From positions 61,667,561-61,731,560 of the forward strand of contig NC_088775.1 of NCBI RefSeq assembly GCF_954871325.1: a DNA stretch of 64,000 nt. The letters run 5' to 3'. The DNA is from Gordionus sp. m RMFG-2023. Lineage: Eukaryota; Nematomorpha; Gordioida; Chordodea; Parachordodidae. Shown in pieces: positions 31,000 to 45,900 of the stretch. The position numbers were made by a program, and so were the translations under genes. The notes beneath the pieces were generated by a model. It saw only the letters and a program-made list of their open reading frames with translations. It searched no databases and was not told the DNA's origin. The stretch's first letter is position 1. The number at the start of each line of letters is the position of its first letter.

Positions 31000-33900
31000 C
31001 TTAATATTTTTAAATTAGATTAAATATATAAATCACAATTAAATATTATTTAAACAACTTAATATGTTCCCTTCCTCCATTACAAAATGATGTATAGAGG
31101 GAATTTTAAAAGCCGATTTTGGATACTAAGGTTACAACTAGAGCTGTGCTGATATAAACTATAGGGTAGGGAACGATAATAAATGTTATTTTTATATTAA
31201 ATCTCCCTCCAAATTCTACTCCCACCTAAAGCCCTGCGCAAATTGGTCGCAGCCCGAGCCCGAATAGAAAAAATTTGTGTCCAAGCACTACCCGACCACA
31301 AATAGATATACCGATAATATTGGTGTACTAGAGGCTCCATCCAATAAATCAAATTAAATCCAAACTAAATTGATTAATCCTACAACATCAGAACCAGGTG
31401 TTCAAAAATTAGCGGAAAAAGTCATAATAAATAATTGATACAGTTTGGCCAATTTCCTTGTCGATAATCCTTTATTTATCAATCTGATTACATTCATTTG
31501 GTACTAAGATATCTTGCTCATTAAATTGAATTTCAAGAATTTTGGATATTTTCAAGAAATGACAGTCTATTAGATCTATCTGATGGCTCTTACATTTGCA
31601 TAACTGTAGATTTTTGGGAGATACCAGGCGCGTACGCGGGGGGAGGGCAAAAAATATAGAGGCCAGATATATTTTTCGAAAACATTATTGATTCCTACCT
31701 TTTATAGCATATATATTCCAATTTACATTTATTTATCACATTCACAGCATAAATAAATGCGCTACTTTATTCTATGAATTAATATCGATTTCAAATTTTC
31801 GTTAATTTATCTTCCATTCTTAAATTTCTCACAAGATCATTTATAACCTTTTCACTGTAAAATTAAATAAAAAATTTACATCGATTTGGACTGAGACTAT
31901 GAGAATAGCTGAAAGCATTATATTGGAGCTTAAGAAAATTATGGCAAATATAGATGACGAATTTCATAAATCATATCTCATTATTGAGTAAAAAGCAGAG
32001 CTCAAATTTAATATTTGAGTACCTCAACTCGAAGCAAGGTAACCCCATAGTTCCAATGTGAATAACTTTTATAACTCAAATGAATGAAGGGTTCTAGATT
32101 AATCAAGCCGCTGCAAATATGATCACTGCAGAATCCTTCCGAATTTCGAATCAAAGATTTATTTCATTTGATACAATTTTACATTTGGTGTAGATCATCT
32201 TACCAACTTATTGTTATTAAAAATATAATTTATCATTTGGACAGTTATAATTATCAATTTGTAATTTGATATGTTCATGTAAAAAAATTTGTTGCAACAT
32301 TTGTGGAATAAGGTTAGTAGGTCCTTCCAAAATTTTAAGCAATTTATGTTTTCGTTGACTTTACACATAAATTTTTCAACAATATTGGAAATTAAATTTA
32401 TCTGTCCAGGCAGTCAATGTTACTGGAAGATAGATGTGGCTCATAGTTTTAGAGTTTAGATATTGTCTCATTAGTTTGTGGTTTATGAGAGAAATTGCAT
32501 ACCTTTATAACCATGTTTGTATATAATTGATCTTAGATTAATTTGGAATAAGTGATACATAAACATGATTAATAAAAAAAATTCAATTTATTGGTTAAAA
32601 AGTTTGTTATCTTATTTAAATATAAATAAATTTGATTTGGATATAAAAAGTTTAAATAAGTCTCTAGATGGAATCAAATTGTATAATTTGTTTTCTTATG
32701 ATTGGTTTAGATTTTTACTTCAAAGTAGATAGTCAGTTATTGATTGTTTACTGGAGGTGTAAGAAAAAAATTGTAGATAGTCAGTTACTGTTGTTGTTAT
32801 TTTAAACATATGTGATATGGACATTATATGATCAGCTAATTTTGACTTTATCGGAATTTTATGAACATAATCAATTATACGAGGACTATATTATGATGGT
32901 ATGAAGAACATTTTGCCATTAAAACAATATGTGTTATTGTTGTCAAAACAGATTCTAGGTGATTTATATATAATTAAATAATACTTTAAATAAAATTAAG
33001 CTTTCAAATGGACTTCATATATAGATAAAAATATAAATTTTATAAGACAAATGTAACAATTTACGAGTCACATTCAGCTTTAACATTATTCATATTTTAT
33101 TTTTATGAATAAAAAATAATATAGAAATAATTCGTGATAATGCAACAAATATTCTCCTAGCCATGAGAAATAAAAAATTTCAAAAATTTTCAATTTACAG
33201 TTAATTTTTTTTGCAGAGAAAATATTGATTTTTTTATAAAATTGGTTCAAAGATAGATGATAAATAAAAATCGATAAAAATATTTGTTATAGGATCAATA
33301 AATATCGGATCGGTAAAAATTTTTGGATAGGCACAGCCCTAGTTATAACGTAGAATTTCATGGAATTAATAGATTAAAAATCTAATAAATTAGAAAATAT
33401 TTTAAAAAACCTAGAAAATTGACTGTGGGTCAATACTAATCCCTCAAGCCGAATTGGAAACTTGACGTCACAACTGCCGACCATATTCTGAATTTTAAAA
33501 TCTATAAATTTGGCCTAAAAAAATTTAGTGTATAATTTGCAGGAAACATTTTATTGATTTACCTCAAAACCAAGTTTTTGAATAATCCTGGCATATTTTC
33601 TGGCTGCTAATTTGGATTGTTCCTCACTATAAACAAATATAAATATGTGTATTTTTAAATAAGGGTAGTAATGGAGAAAAAAGGTGTGAGATTATTTAGT
33701 GGTTAGGCTTTAATCCCTTTCAATCCCAAGATACAGTCCGAAGGACATATTGGTATTATATAATCAGTATTTTATGGATCTAAAACTTTTTACCACTTTT
33801 TACTATTTATTAAGAGACCTCATTTAAAAAAAATGCAATTTACCTTTTGGCCCCGGTGCAAACCATTTTACCGGAACTGAATATAAGAGCAGTCGTTCGA

Positions 33901-36900
33901 GGTTCTCTTATTCTCATTATGACTGCAGCAAAACGTTTAGGATTATATTCGGCATTTCTTGCATTCAACGCTATTTTTTTCAAATCTAATTTGCAGCACA
34001 AATTAACCGTAGATACTATATTTCTAGGGAAAACATGTAAAAATATATAAATTTTAGAAAATTAAAATCTGGCCTTTTTTTTTTCCATTAATAAAGGCTC
34101 ATCATATTAGTTTCTATAGATATAAATTTTAGCTATTTTTAGATGATATTGAAACTATCAAAAAATAAAATATGGAAACTTTATCGAAAAAGAAGAAATA
34201 AGCCTTTTTATAAAAATAAAAACATATCCAAAATATAATTCTAATAAAAAGTTAGAACTTATGAAAATTTCGAAACTACGAATTTTTAAATATGAAGTTA
34301 TTACAATTTGTGCGAGAAAATATGAGTTATTATTTTATGAGCACAATTTTTCGGGTAGAATGATGGAATGATATAGGTTATAGGTAACTCTCCATTAATG
34401 AATTTGTTATCGATCAAGGGATAATATTAAAATAATACAGTTAGCTCGGATTATATTAATTGCGACTCTTTGTCGAAAAGCTTTCGTTAGTAGTGATGTT
34501 AAAAGACCCATTTTTAATACTTAAGACGGTAAGAGGTTTAACCGCAATTCCATGGGAAAGGGGTAACCTTCCCGCTTAGGATTATATTTGTGAAGACATA
34601 TTTATGAAATCTAACACCCACGATGACTCTCTTTCGGTGGCGGAAGTAAAAAACAAATATTCAGAGCTAAAAAATATTAAATTCGTTCGTGTTGTCACAT
34701 CAATCCTCGAAACTTCGGCCAAGAGACACTTTCCACCCCGAAGAAGATAGGAAGAAAAATTACCCTTACAGGAGGTCCTAAAGAATAAATATTGGCCAAA
34801 ATATTGACATATAAATTTGTGGTTCAAATTTCTAAAATTCACTATAATAGTATATTTTTAATAATTTTGATCTATTTTAAATATATATTTAATTTTCTTG
34901 TTTTGTTTTATTTAACATATATAGAAATTATTAGCACAATAAATTAATGAAAAAAATAACGCGAGTGGTTGGAATAAAGCTAACCCCCCCCCCCCCCCCC
35001 CCATTTTAAAATTGTTATATCTCACTCAGGTTTATATATTAAACTTTAATAAATTATAAAAATTTTCAAAATACAATATTAAGTAAAAATTTTATTAGAT
35101 CTTTTGAAATGTCATATATTTCCTATTTTTATAAAAATCTATTGAAAACATGCAATAATTAAAACTTTATTTATTCAATATTTAAATATTAGCATATACT
35201 TGTTTTCATGTAATAGCATATTTTTTAAAAAAATAATAAAAATTAAAATGTGTATTTTTGCCTCAAAATGTTTATATCTTATACTATAAGATTTTATAAA
35301 AATGCGTAAAATTTACATAAACATAATCTAGAATAAAATATGAATCCAACGGTCTTTTATTAATATTTAAATTTGCTTTACTATTCAATTAAAAATTTTT
35401 AGCCTTTTTATTTTTCTAGTTATCTTAGTTTTTGTGACCTTTTAGTTCATTTTTATTTTGCAATATGAAAACTATAAGTTTGTCAAAGAAGCATTTTACA
35501 CATATAGTACCAATAAAGAAGAATTTAATTAGGCAAAAACAAAAACATTCTTAAAATGATAAAATAAAAAAGCCGGTCTTTAAAGATAGTGGTTCTGTCA
35601 AATGCAACGGTCTGATACATGAACTTCCCTATTCAAGTTAAAATGCTCTATCTATATTTTGACAATGCCTTGAAAACAAAATTGATCTGTATTTGTTAGT
35701 GCTGTAAAGTAACGTCGTTACTAGCACTAACTTTTTTGAATAAAAAGAACGCCATTCAATACCCTTTTAAAGAGGTAACGAGTAACGCGTTTATTTTTCC
35801 TCGAGTAACGGTAACGCAAAACGTTACTTTGAATTTTTTCTTAAAGAAAGAAGAAAAAATGTATTCAATTTTATTCTATATTTTTTAATTTTACGAGTTT
35901 TTAATTCAGATCAACCACAAAGTTGATCATTTTTATTTTATTTGTTAAAGTTTAGTTGTTGAATTTTATAGTCGAGATCGAGATTATTAATCTAATTAAT
36001 ATTGAATCAATCAAGGTATGCTAATTTATATACTCTAATATTTTAATTTATTTAAAAAAAGAATATATGTCCATGGTACTCTTATTTCTTCAGATAAAAA
36101 TGATTTAACTCTGCCTTATCTCCAGTATATAACATTTTTTACATTAATAAGGGCACCAAGTCAACATTTTATAAGTGTATATTATGCAAATGTTGATAGA
36201 ATATTCAATAATTGCTTACATTCAGAATTTTTTTTTTGAAATGGTATGAAAATAGGCATAAGTCTTTAGCTATGCAGCTAATTTTAAGGAAAAATATCTT
36301 ACTAAACTAGTTATAGCGAGATGAAACTCATTTTACAACTCAGTAAAATTAACGACCACGAATTTGAAGAAGCTTATGATAAATAGGAATTCATAAATTT
36401 TCAAATAATGAGAAAGGAATATTATATGCTTAGTGTTAATTAAAAAAAAATAGGATATGAGCATATATATATAATTTCTTTAGTTTATGGAACATTTGTT
36501 ACGGCTCTTTAGATTTTAGAGGACGAAGACAAAAATTTTGGACTGGAAAAATTAGAGTCAACGGAGGAAAATATAAAATTGGATTATATAACTTTGTAAA
36601 CCTTATTCTCCTGAGATATTCGCAGGATAAAAAATTTTAATAATTTTTTTAATACAATGTAAATAAAATAATTAAAAAATCGGACTAGCACACGAACAAA
36701 AAAAGCAGGATTAAAGGGGTGCAGGAAAATTATTAAGGGAAAAATCGGAAATCACATTAATTACCAGGCCTACCCCCAACCCCCTATCCACCCCCTCCCC
36801 AGACTAAGTCATACTCATTAAGACCAAGAATGTTATGAAATTGTCATTATCTTACATTATTAAAATAACCAGAGATAAAGAAAATTTTGAAAAATTTTTT

Positions 36901-39900
36901 AAGCAATAAAAATAACAAAATTATAGTTCTGATGAAATAAGCCGACTCATGCCTGGAATAAAATATTGTGTATCTGTTAAAGGCGAGAAAGAATCAGCAA
37001 AGATTTATATTAAATAATCTTAAAGAAATATTCAAGATGTTTAAGGAAGAATACCCAAGTATATCAATTGGATTCCCTAAATTTGCCGAACTTAGACCAA
37101 AAAACTGAATTTTAGTTGGATGGCACACACACTGTTTGTGTCTGCGCCATTCATCAGAATGTGAAATTAATGACAAAAGTAATAGCTGAAATTACAGCAG
37201 GAGAAGATTACTGTATAAATTCTTATAACAATCTGCAAATTATTTGTAATCCATCTCAGCCAAAATGTTATTTAACAAATTGTGATCAATGCCCTGGTAT
37301 AGAATCTCTTATCGGCCAATTATACGAATTGTTTCAGAGAAATCATATAGAATATGTCACGTTTAAACAATGGATCACGGTGGATAGAGCAAATCTTGGA
37401 ACTATTATAAAGTCCATTGATGGTTTCATCTAATATCTATTATATAAAGTCAAATTTTACTGCGTCACTCGTTTATAACTAAACACAAAGTTTATTTTTG
37501 AAGAATTCCAAAGAAAATTTAAAAGGTGAGGAATTTTTAACAATTCTAGATTATTCTGAGAATTATACCTTCATTTTACAAGATGAAGTTCAGGGATTTC
37601 ATTGGAACAATGTGCAGGCCACTATACATCCATTTGTAGCATATTATAAATCTGGAGAAGAATTAAAAAATATAAATTTTGTTATTTTGTCCTAATCATT
37701 AAGCCATAATACTAGTGCAGTCCACCTTTATCAAAAAAAAATTCATTAAATTCTTAACAGCCAAATTTAATTCTAAACCAGAAAAAATAATATATTTTTC
37801 GGATGAAGCCGCGTCTCGATACAAGAATCGCAAAAATTTTCTGAACATATGCCTTCATAAATACGATTTTAATATTCCTGCCGAATGGCATTTCTTTGTC
37901 ACTGCTCACGGCAAAAATGCATGTGACGGTATCGGAGGAACTGTCAAAAGATTAGTTGCCAGAGCTAGTCTTCAAAGGCCAAATAAAAATCAAATCCTAA
38001 CCCCATTAGAATTATATAATTATGCTAAAGAAAATATTAATATTCAATTTGAATATGTATCCAATCAAGAATATATCGAAGAGGAATTAGCCCTTCATAA
38101 AAGATTTAATTCTGCACTGCTCATACATGGGACCCAAAAAATTCACGGGATTATTCTCATTGATCAAAATAAACTAAAAACCAAAATATATTCTAATTCC
38201 AAAAAATATAATATAAAACAAGTTCCGTTTTTAAATGAGAAAATTATATTTTAAAATATTAATGGATATATAACATGTGTATATGATGATATATGGTGGT
38301 TAGGATATATAATCGATAAAAGTTATACAAATGTAAATCCGATTTTTACACCCTTGTGGACCTTCAGCCTCATTTAAATTTCCTCTGAAAGATAATATTT
38401 TAGTGTTGCCTAAATCTCATATTCTCTCGCTGGTCAATCCTTCTACTCCCACCAGTCGAACATATATATTATCTGCTGAAGAATCTCACAAGCTAGCCAG
38501 GCTTTGTATTCCTTTAGATGAAGTAAGATTTAATTAATTTATAAACTATCTTAATTAGGCAAAATTTGTGAAGATTTTAAAAAGTTATAATCTGAATAAC
38601 AAATAATATATATAATGCACATTGTAATCGATTTAGTATGATATATATACATTAAAATATTTTTAATCAATAAAAAAAATAAATTTTAACATATTAAAAC
38701 TATTATATATAGCGCCATCTATTTTTTTAAAAAGTATAATAATCGCAATATTTTTTTAAATAAATACCCAGCCATACTAATTGTGGAATAAATTATTAAA
38801 AAAATAGTAAACGGATAATAATTCTTAAAAAAATTAAAAATCGGAGATCATATACATTTCGAAATATTAATTTCAAGTTTTCAACTGACCATAAGATGAC
38901 CCATATTTTATCAAAAATTAATTTTGACGTTTTCGCCATAATCATCAATTATTAACTTGGCTATTGATATTAGATTCAATATTTGATCAGTTTTAAATTA
39001 AAAACTAATTATTTAACATCAGTAAAAAGCAAAAAAAGACGTTTTTTGGACCTTTAACCCCGAATATCTCCGCTAATATAGTTTCTAATGCGCTAAAATT
39101 TTGTTTATAATCTAATGGGAACATATATAACCAGCCTACGAATTTTTATCGAAATCGAAAGAGGTCGGCCTAAAAGTGATTGATTTGACATGGAATGACC
39201 CTATAATGTCAACATTCCTAAAAACAATAGATTTAACATTGGATAAGCTACTTGATAACACTAGTCCATATCCTAGTACTCACTGTCAAATTGGCAATTC
39301 CAAATATTAATAACATTAATCCACTCAGATTAGAACATTAAAGTTAAATGACCCAACCAAATGGCATAGTATATTAATTACGTTCGAAAGAAAGCATATC
39401 TGGAGCTAACAAAAATTTAATTAATAATGTATTTGAAAGCATTATCACAAACTTTCAAACTATGAATTGGATCTCATAAAGGAATTATTAATTTTTCTCT
39501 CAAAATTTAAACAGTTGAATTTTTCTCTTCACAAATAGGGCTTACATTAAAGTTGGCATTACTTTTAAGAAGTGAAATAGAATCGTATTTAATAGTAAAT
39601 GATAATGATAGCTCAGGAATATTTTACTTCAAAAAATGTTTAAAAAATTGTGTTACCAAGCAATATTTAAGTATTTTTATTTATTTATAATATTGAATTC
39701 TCATCTTTTACCCAAGATTTCAAAAATTAAAAAATGTGTAAAATATATAATAGAGCAAAATTTAACTTTGTCGGAATTCATTATTAATCATTTTAAACTT
39801 ATAGAGTATGATCATATATTTGAAAACCAAGAATTAATATCAAATTCAATTTGACAAAGTTAATTAATAAACATTTTCAATGAACCCAAATTATGATTCC

Positions 39901-42900
39901 ACTTTAAGTGACTTAAAACAAGAATGGGATATTCTTCTTGGAAAACTTTATTAAAATTTTTGGAAAGAAAAGCGGATTGAATTTCCTAATCTTTCCACGC
40001 TATTCAAAAAAATATTATTTTCATGCGACTAACACACCTAATGAAAGAATATTCTCAATTGCTGGGTCGACATGGAATTTAAGAAAACCATCCTTATCTT
40101 CAGCAAATTTAAATAAAATTATTTAATTTATTTTGAATTTATAAATGGTTTTCTATTCAATTAAGGTCTAAAAATATGCTGATATATTTTCAGTGTAATT
40201 TTATTTTCTATTAAATTTAGCTTTTCTTAAAAAAAATTTAAGTAAAAAATATATATATTATAAAAAATTTATGTCTGTCCATCGAATTACGCTTCCTATG
40301 TTGATGACAGCTAAAAAGTAGCGTGCCGCTAATCGCCGATTAGATTTTTAAAACTCACGCAGGCCGACAATAGTTTCGTAGGCACAATATTATAATTTTA
40401 TTATCTAGGGCAACGCTTTTTGAAAGGTAACGAGTTTCTTTTTTGAAGTAACGTTTACAGCACTAGTATTTGTATAATCAATACGAGATTAATAATAAAG
40501 CATTCTGCAAATTTTTGCTACATTGTGATATAAACCTCCTATTTAATCGCTGAGAATTTAATCTCAAACGATTAGAAAGTAGGGTTGATAAACTAATTTT
40601 CCTGCCTTTTCTGTTCCTTACCGATTCCTAAGCTTTGAGTGAACAACTCCAAACGATGAGAATATTCTCTCGACTGAAGCAGACGATGAAAATGCAGTAA
40701 ATAGTTGTTTTATTATTTTTAGAATATTTACATCTTTCATTAAATTTCCTATCATTCAATTGGGTTTACTTTATTTACTATATTATCCAAAACATAATTT
40801 TAGTAAATGGATCTGATCTTGCTTGAAACTTTACCAAGATAGATAAAATGTCAGTGTTTGGATACAGAATTCTCCCGTATTCCATTTCATTGGTTTTTAA
40901 ATTTAAACGATATTTCGGGTTTAAAGGGTAGGAAAAGAAGAGTGCAAGAGTTAAAGTTCAATTGTATAGTTTAGCAAAGGATTAGGCCTAAAACGAATAA
41001 TTTGTTATTTGATATTCGATTCGTATTTTACGAATATGAATAACACAAGAATATGAATAATGAGGAAAATTATTCGAAATTATTTATAGTAATTATTCAC
41101 AAATATTTTATTGCAAGTAAAATAAAAAGAAGTAATTAAATTTTTCTAGTGGATATCATTTCGTTTTATTTTATCTCCTATTATCAAATATCAAATCATA
41201 ACAAGTTATATTTGCTGAAAAAGTTTAATGGAAGAAAAGGAAACTTTGTCAAACATAAACTTATGGTCCAACACGATAATAAATTTAGATGCTGAAAAAG
41301 TTTAATGGAAGAAAAGGAAAAGCTTCAAAGTAAAATATTATTATTTTATTTTGATTGTTTTTCTTTAATCATTTTTGATGTTATGAACAAGTCAAAACAT
41401 TTTTATAGAGTGTAGTGTTGTTAAACGACTGAGTCGAGTCGACTCATCGACCCAAACTGACTTGAGTTATGAACTCGAGTCGTGAACTGAAATCGACTCA
41501 ATTAGTTTTTATTATTAATTAACAATACAATTATTTTTTTTTAATTTAGACTTCCAACTTGAGTAAGTCGTGGATAGAAATTACAAGCATTAATTATTAT
41601 TTATTTATTTTTAGTAAAATTATTTATTTTTAGTAAAATTATTTATTTTTAGTAAAATTATTTATTTTTAGTAAAATTATTTATTTTATTTATATTTAAA
41701 TATTTATTATAATTTAAAAAAATGATATAATTTAATATTTTTTATTTTATAATTGAAAATGAATATTTTGATATCTTTTAATAAAAAAATGATAAGCTGC
41801 AATGAAAGTTAAGTAATATCATTTTTGTTACAATTAATTAGTGATTTTCACGCCCAAATTTTAAGCAAAATTTGATTTGAATTGAATTTTAAATGATTTT
41901 TTCTTTTTTGTTAATAAACTTTTTTATTAATTCTTTTGTAAATTTTATTTAAATAAACAATTTTTTAGTCGAAATCTTTTATTTATATAGGTTTATTTTT
42001 ATCATTTTTGTAAAATTATCTATTTTTTTAGTATATAAGAACTAGTTTAAATAATTTATTTTTAAATATTTACATTAAACTTTTATAAGTTATTTTACAT
42101 GATCGTCTTTGTGATAATTGTCATGTTATTTTTTAACATTTATGAAATCTTTGACAGAAAAGGATAAAAATATAATTTATATTATAAAGATGTTAAATTA
42201 TAAATTCAATGATGATCCTTTCTAAAATGACAATTATCATAATCTGTATTTTTAAACATAGTTTATTTTTGACGCTAATGGGTAAAAACATAAATTGTAA
42301 ATATGTTAAATTAAAATTTCAGTGAAGATGTACCCTAGATAAGTGACAATTGTCAGAATCGTTATTTCTAAAGTTTTTTGAAATTTTTTGACGCATATAG
42401 GTAAAAATATAGATTGTAAATACGTTTAAGTAAAAATTCAGTGAAGTTGTACCATAGATATGTGACAATTGTCATAATCGTTATTTTTAAAGTCTTTTGA
42501 ATTTTTTTGACGGAAATAGGTAAAAATATATAGTGTAAATATGTTAAATTAAAATTTTAGTGAAGATGTACCCTAGATAAGTGACAATTGTCATAATCGT
42601 TATTACTAAAGTTTTTTGAATTTTTTTGAAGCAAATAGGTAAAAATATAGATTGTAAATATGTTAAATTAAAATTTCAGTGATAGATAAGTGACAATTGT
42701 CAAAATCGTCATTTCTACAGTTTTTTGAAATTTTTTGACGCACATAGGTAAAAGTAAATACGTTTAATTAAAAATTCGATGAAGATGTATCATAGATAAG
42801 TGACAATTGTCATAATCGTTATTTCTAAAGTTTTTGATATTTTTTGACACATATAGGTAAAAATTTAGATTGTAAATACGTTTAATTTAAAATTCGATGA

Positions 42901-45900
42901 AGATGTATCATAGATAAGTGACAATTGTCATAATTTTTATTTCTAAAGTTTTTTGAAATTTTTTGACGTAATAGATATGTGACAATTGTCATAATCGTTA
43001 TTTTTTAACTTTTTTGAATTTTTTTAAAGTAAATAGGTAAAAATATATATTGTAAAGATGTTAAAATAAATTCAGTGAAGATGTACCATAGAAGAGTGAC
43101 AATAAGTGATCTGCATCGGGCCTAATTTTTCAAGCCCGGCCCTAACCCAAAATTTTTTTAAAAAGTTTTGCCGGCCCGAACCCGATATTTTTTTTAAAAA
43201 AATTTACCGACTTAGCCCGGCCCGAATTTATATAAATATAGAAATTAATCAAAATAAAAGACATATGTTATATGTAGTTTAGTTTCAATAAATAAAATCA
43301 AATATTTTTATTTGACATAAAAAATTCAATATAAAATTGATAAATTTAGATATATTTAAAAAAAATATCCCGAATTTTTTTTTAAATATTAGGCCTGACT
43401 CGGCCCGAATTTTTTTTAAAATATTAGGCCCGGCCCCAACCCGATTATTTTAAATAGGGTATGACTCAGGCCGGGCCTAACTTTGCAGATCTCTAGTGAC
43501 AATTGTCATAAACGTTATTTTTAACTTTTTTGAATTTTTTTGAAGCAAATGTGTAAAAATATATATTGTAAACATGTTAAATTAAAATTTAGTGAAGATG
43601 TACCATAGAAAAGTGACAATTGTCATAATCGTTATTTTTGAACGTTTTTGAATTTTTTTGAAGTAAATCGGTAAAAATATATATTGTAAAAATGTTAAAT
43701 TAAAATTTCAGTGAAGATGTACCATAGAAAAGTGAGAATTGTTATAATCGTTATTTGGAACTTTTTTGAATTTTTTCATAGAAAATAAGTAAAAATATAT
43801 ATTATAAACATGTTATATTAAAATTTCAGTGAAGATGACCATAAAAAAGTGTCAATTGTCATAATCATTATTTGTGAACCTTTTTGAAAATTTTTAAAGC
43901 AACTTGTAAATATATATATGGTAAACATGTTAAATTATAATTTCAGTTAATCGTTATTTAAAATTTTTTTGCCCAAATGATCTGGTTTTTAGCCCACGCC
44001 CTTCTATCAAATTGGGCTGGCTAGCTAGCTAAATAATTTAAAAAGTGCTAACGGACCTTTGAAAAAAATCAGCAATTCAGGCTAAACAACTTTTATTTGT
44101 TATTTAAAATTTATTAGGTAAACATTAAAAAATATATTCTTCATAACTTTTTTTTAAATACCAGAGTATCGATAACTGTTGAGGATGTTATCGTCGGAAA
44201 AATTAAAGAGACAAAAAAAACTTGTTGGATTTGATTTGAAATTATACTGTCGAAGTATTTCGTCCTATAATTGATCAAATTGTAAACATCAGAACGGTTT
44301 TCTGCAAAAAGAGAGTTTATTTTGAATGTGCAATATTATCCTAGGCATTTTGATAAAAATAATAGTAAAGGTATTTCTGAAAAGGCCTTGGAAAAAGTTA
44401 CACAACAAATATATTGAATGTTAAATAACGTAACGAATTGTGTTCATTTGCCTGTGAATTCAAAGATTTAATAGCAGAATTAAATGAAACGGACGATGAT
44501 ATCGTATGAGCAGGTGAGGAGTCTAATGAAAAAGTAGAATAAGATAATAACTCAGAATGTGAATTGTGATATTAAATGTAATATTTGATTAATATGCCTG
44601 TATGAAATTCTTAAGATACAATATGCACACAAGTGCATACATTTCTTTATCATTTACTCAAGTTAATTGCGAGAGAACATTAAGTAAATTATAAAAAATA
44701 GGCTGAGAAATAATATAAACGAAGAAAAATTAGGATCGTTTTTAATGTTAGTTGTGATCAGTGGCGTAGGCATGGGGGCGGGGTTTAAGGGTTCAACCCC
44801 CCCCCCCCCCCCCCATGAAAAATGAAAAAAACATTTTTTTTAAAAAAAAAATTTTACTCTTTTAATTTAATAAATTTTTAATAAACGCTTGATTTTTATG
44901 TTTTAAATTTATTATAAATAATAATAGATATACACATTTGATTATTTTTGTTTTGCAGCTATTTCACACCACCCAAAAAAGGGAGTTATTTATTCAAACG
45001 TATAATGATATTGACGCAAAAAATCAAAAAAAAAAAATTAAAAAGATTTTGTCCGACCAGATTCATCGAAAGACAAGAGTCGATGAAACTCTTTATTGAA
45101 ATATATGATGTTGTCTTTGCAGCACTAGAATTTTATATATCAAGCATGGAAAAAGATTCAGCAGATTCCGAAAATCTTTTGCAGGCTATTATTAAGCCAC
45201 AATTTTTAATTTCAATTCAATGTGTTTATTTTTTAATTAATTATACATATGATTTTAGCAAAATGCTACAAAAAATTGATTTGGATTTAAGGGAGATTAT
45301 GAATAGAGCAAAGGATATTGTTGAAATATTAACAAATATCAGAGAGAATGTGGAGGAAAAATTTCATGAAATATATGAAAAATAAAGATTGCTAATGTTT
45401 GGAATTGAAATTTTTAAACCTAGAGTAGTCTCTAGACAATCCAATCGATCAAATATTGATGCATATACGATTGAGGATTTTTATAAAATAAACATTTTTA
45501 TTCCCCTTATTGATACATTTTTATTTCCCTTATTGATACATTTTTATTTCAATTAAAAGAAAGATTTATTAGTCATAATTATATTTTAAAAAGCATTTAT
45601 TTTCTTTTGCCGGTTGAGTCTAAACTGTTGATTACACTTGAAACAAGAGAGGATATTAAAAAAATCTCAGTTTTATGCTGATGATTTAGTAGGTTCATAT
45701 GATAAGTTACTTTGTGATGTCGAATTTTGGTATAAAAATCTTGACAGAATATGGTATTCTTTGAGACCAAAAAATGCTCTGCAGGCCCTTTCCATGTGTA
45801 ATTGCATTTTAGATTCCCTGCCTAATATCAAAACATTATTAATTATTTTAGCTACCTTCCCAATTGCACTAATGAAAGGTCTTTTTCAACTTTAAAAAGG

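Larger units (their letters stand above)
35697..40465 (+). mobile_element. hAT composite (4,769 bp) with perfect TSD and a nested transposon
   Basis: Left end TAGTGCTGTAAAGTAACG and right end ACGTTTACAGCACTA, each followed inward by GTAACG repeats (GAGTAACGGTAACGCAAAAC; GGTAACGAGTTTC). GTATTTGT flanks both sides (35,689-35,696 and 40,466-40,473). A hAT C-terminal relic with [20 protein letters not shown] lies at about 40,030-40,100. A second transposon (36,570-39,205) sits inside. The terminal ~80 bp of this element also forms the outer edge of the large palindrome. Confidence 0.85.

Noticed and set aside
33847-34050. Plus-strand 67-codon frame at TBP exon 3
   Set aside because: Exact antisense of the TBP core exon.
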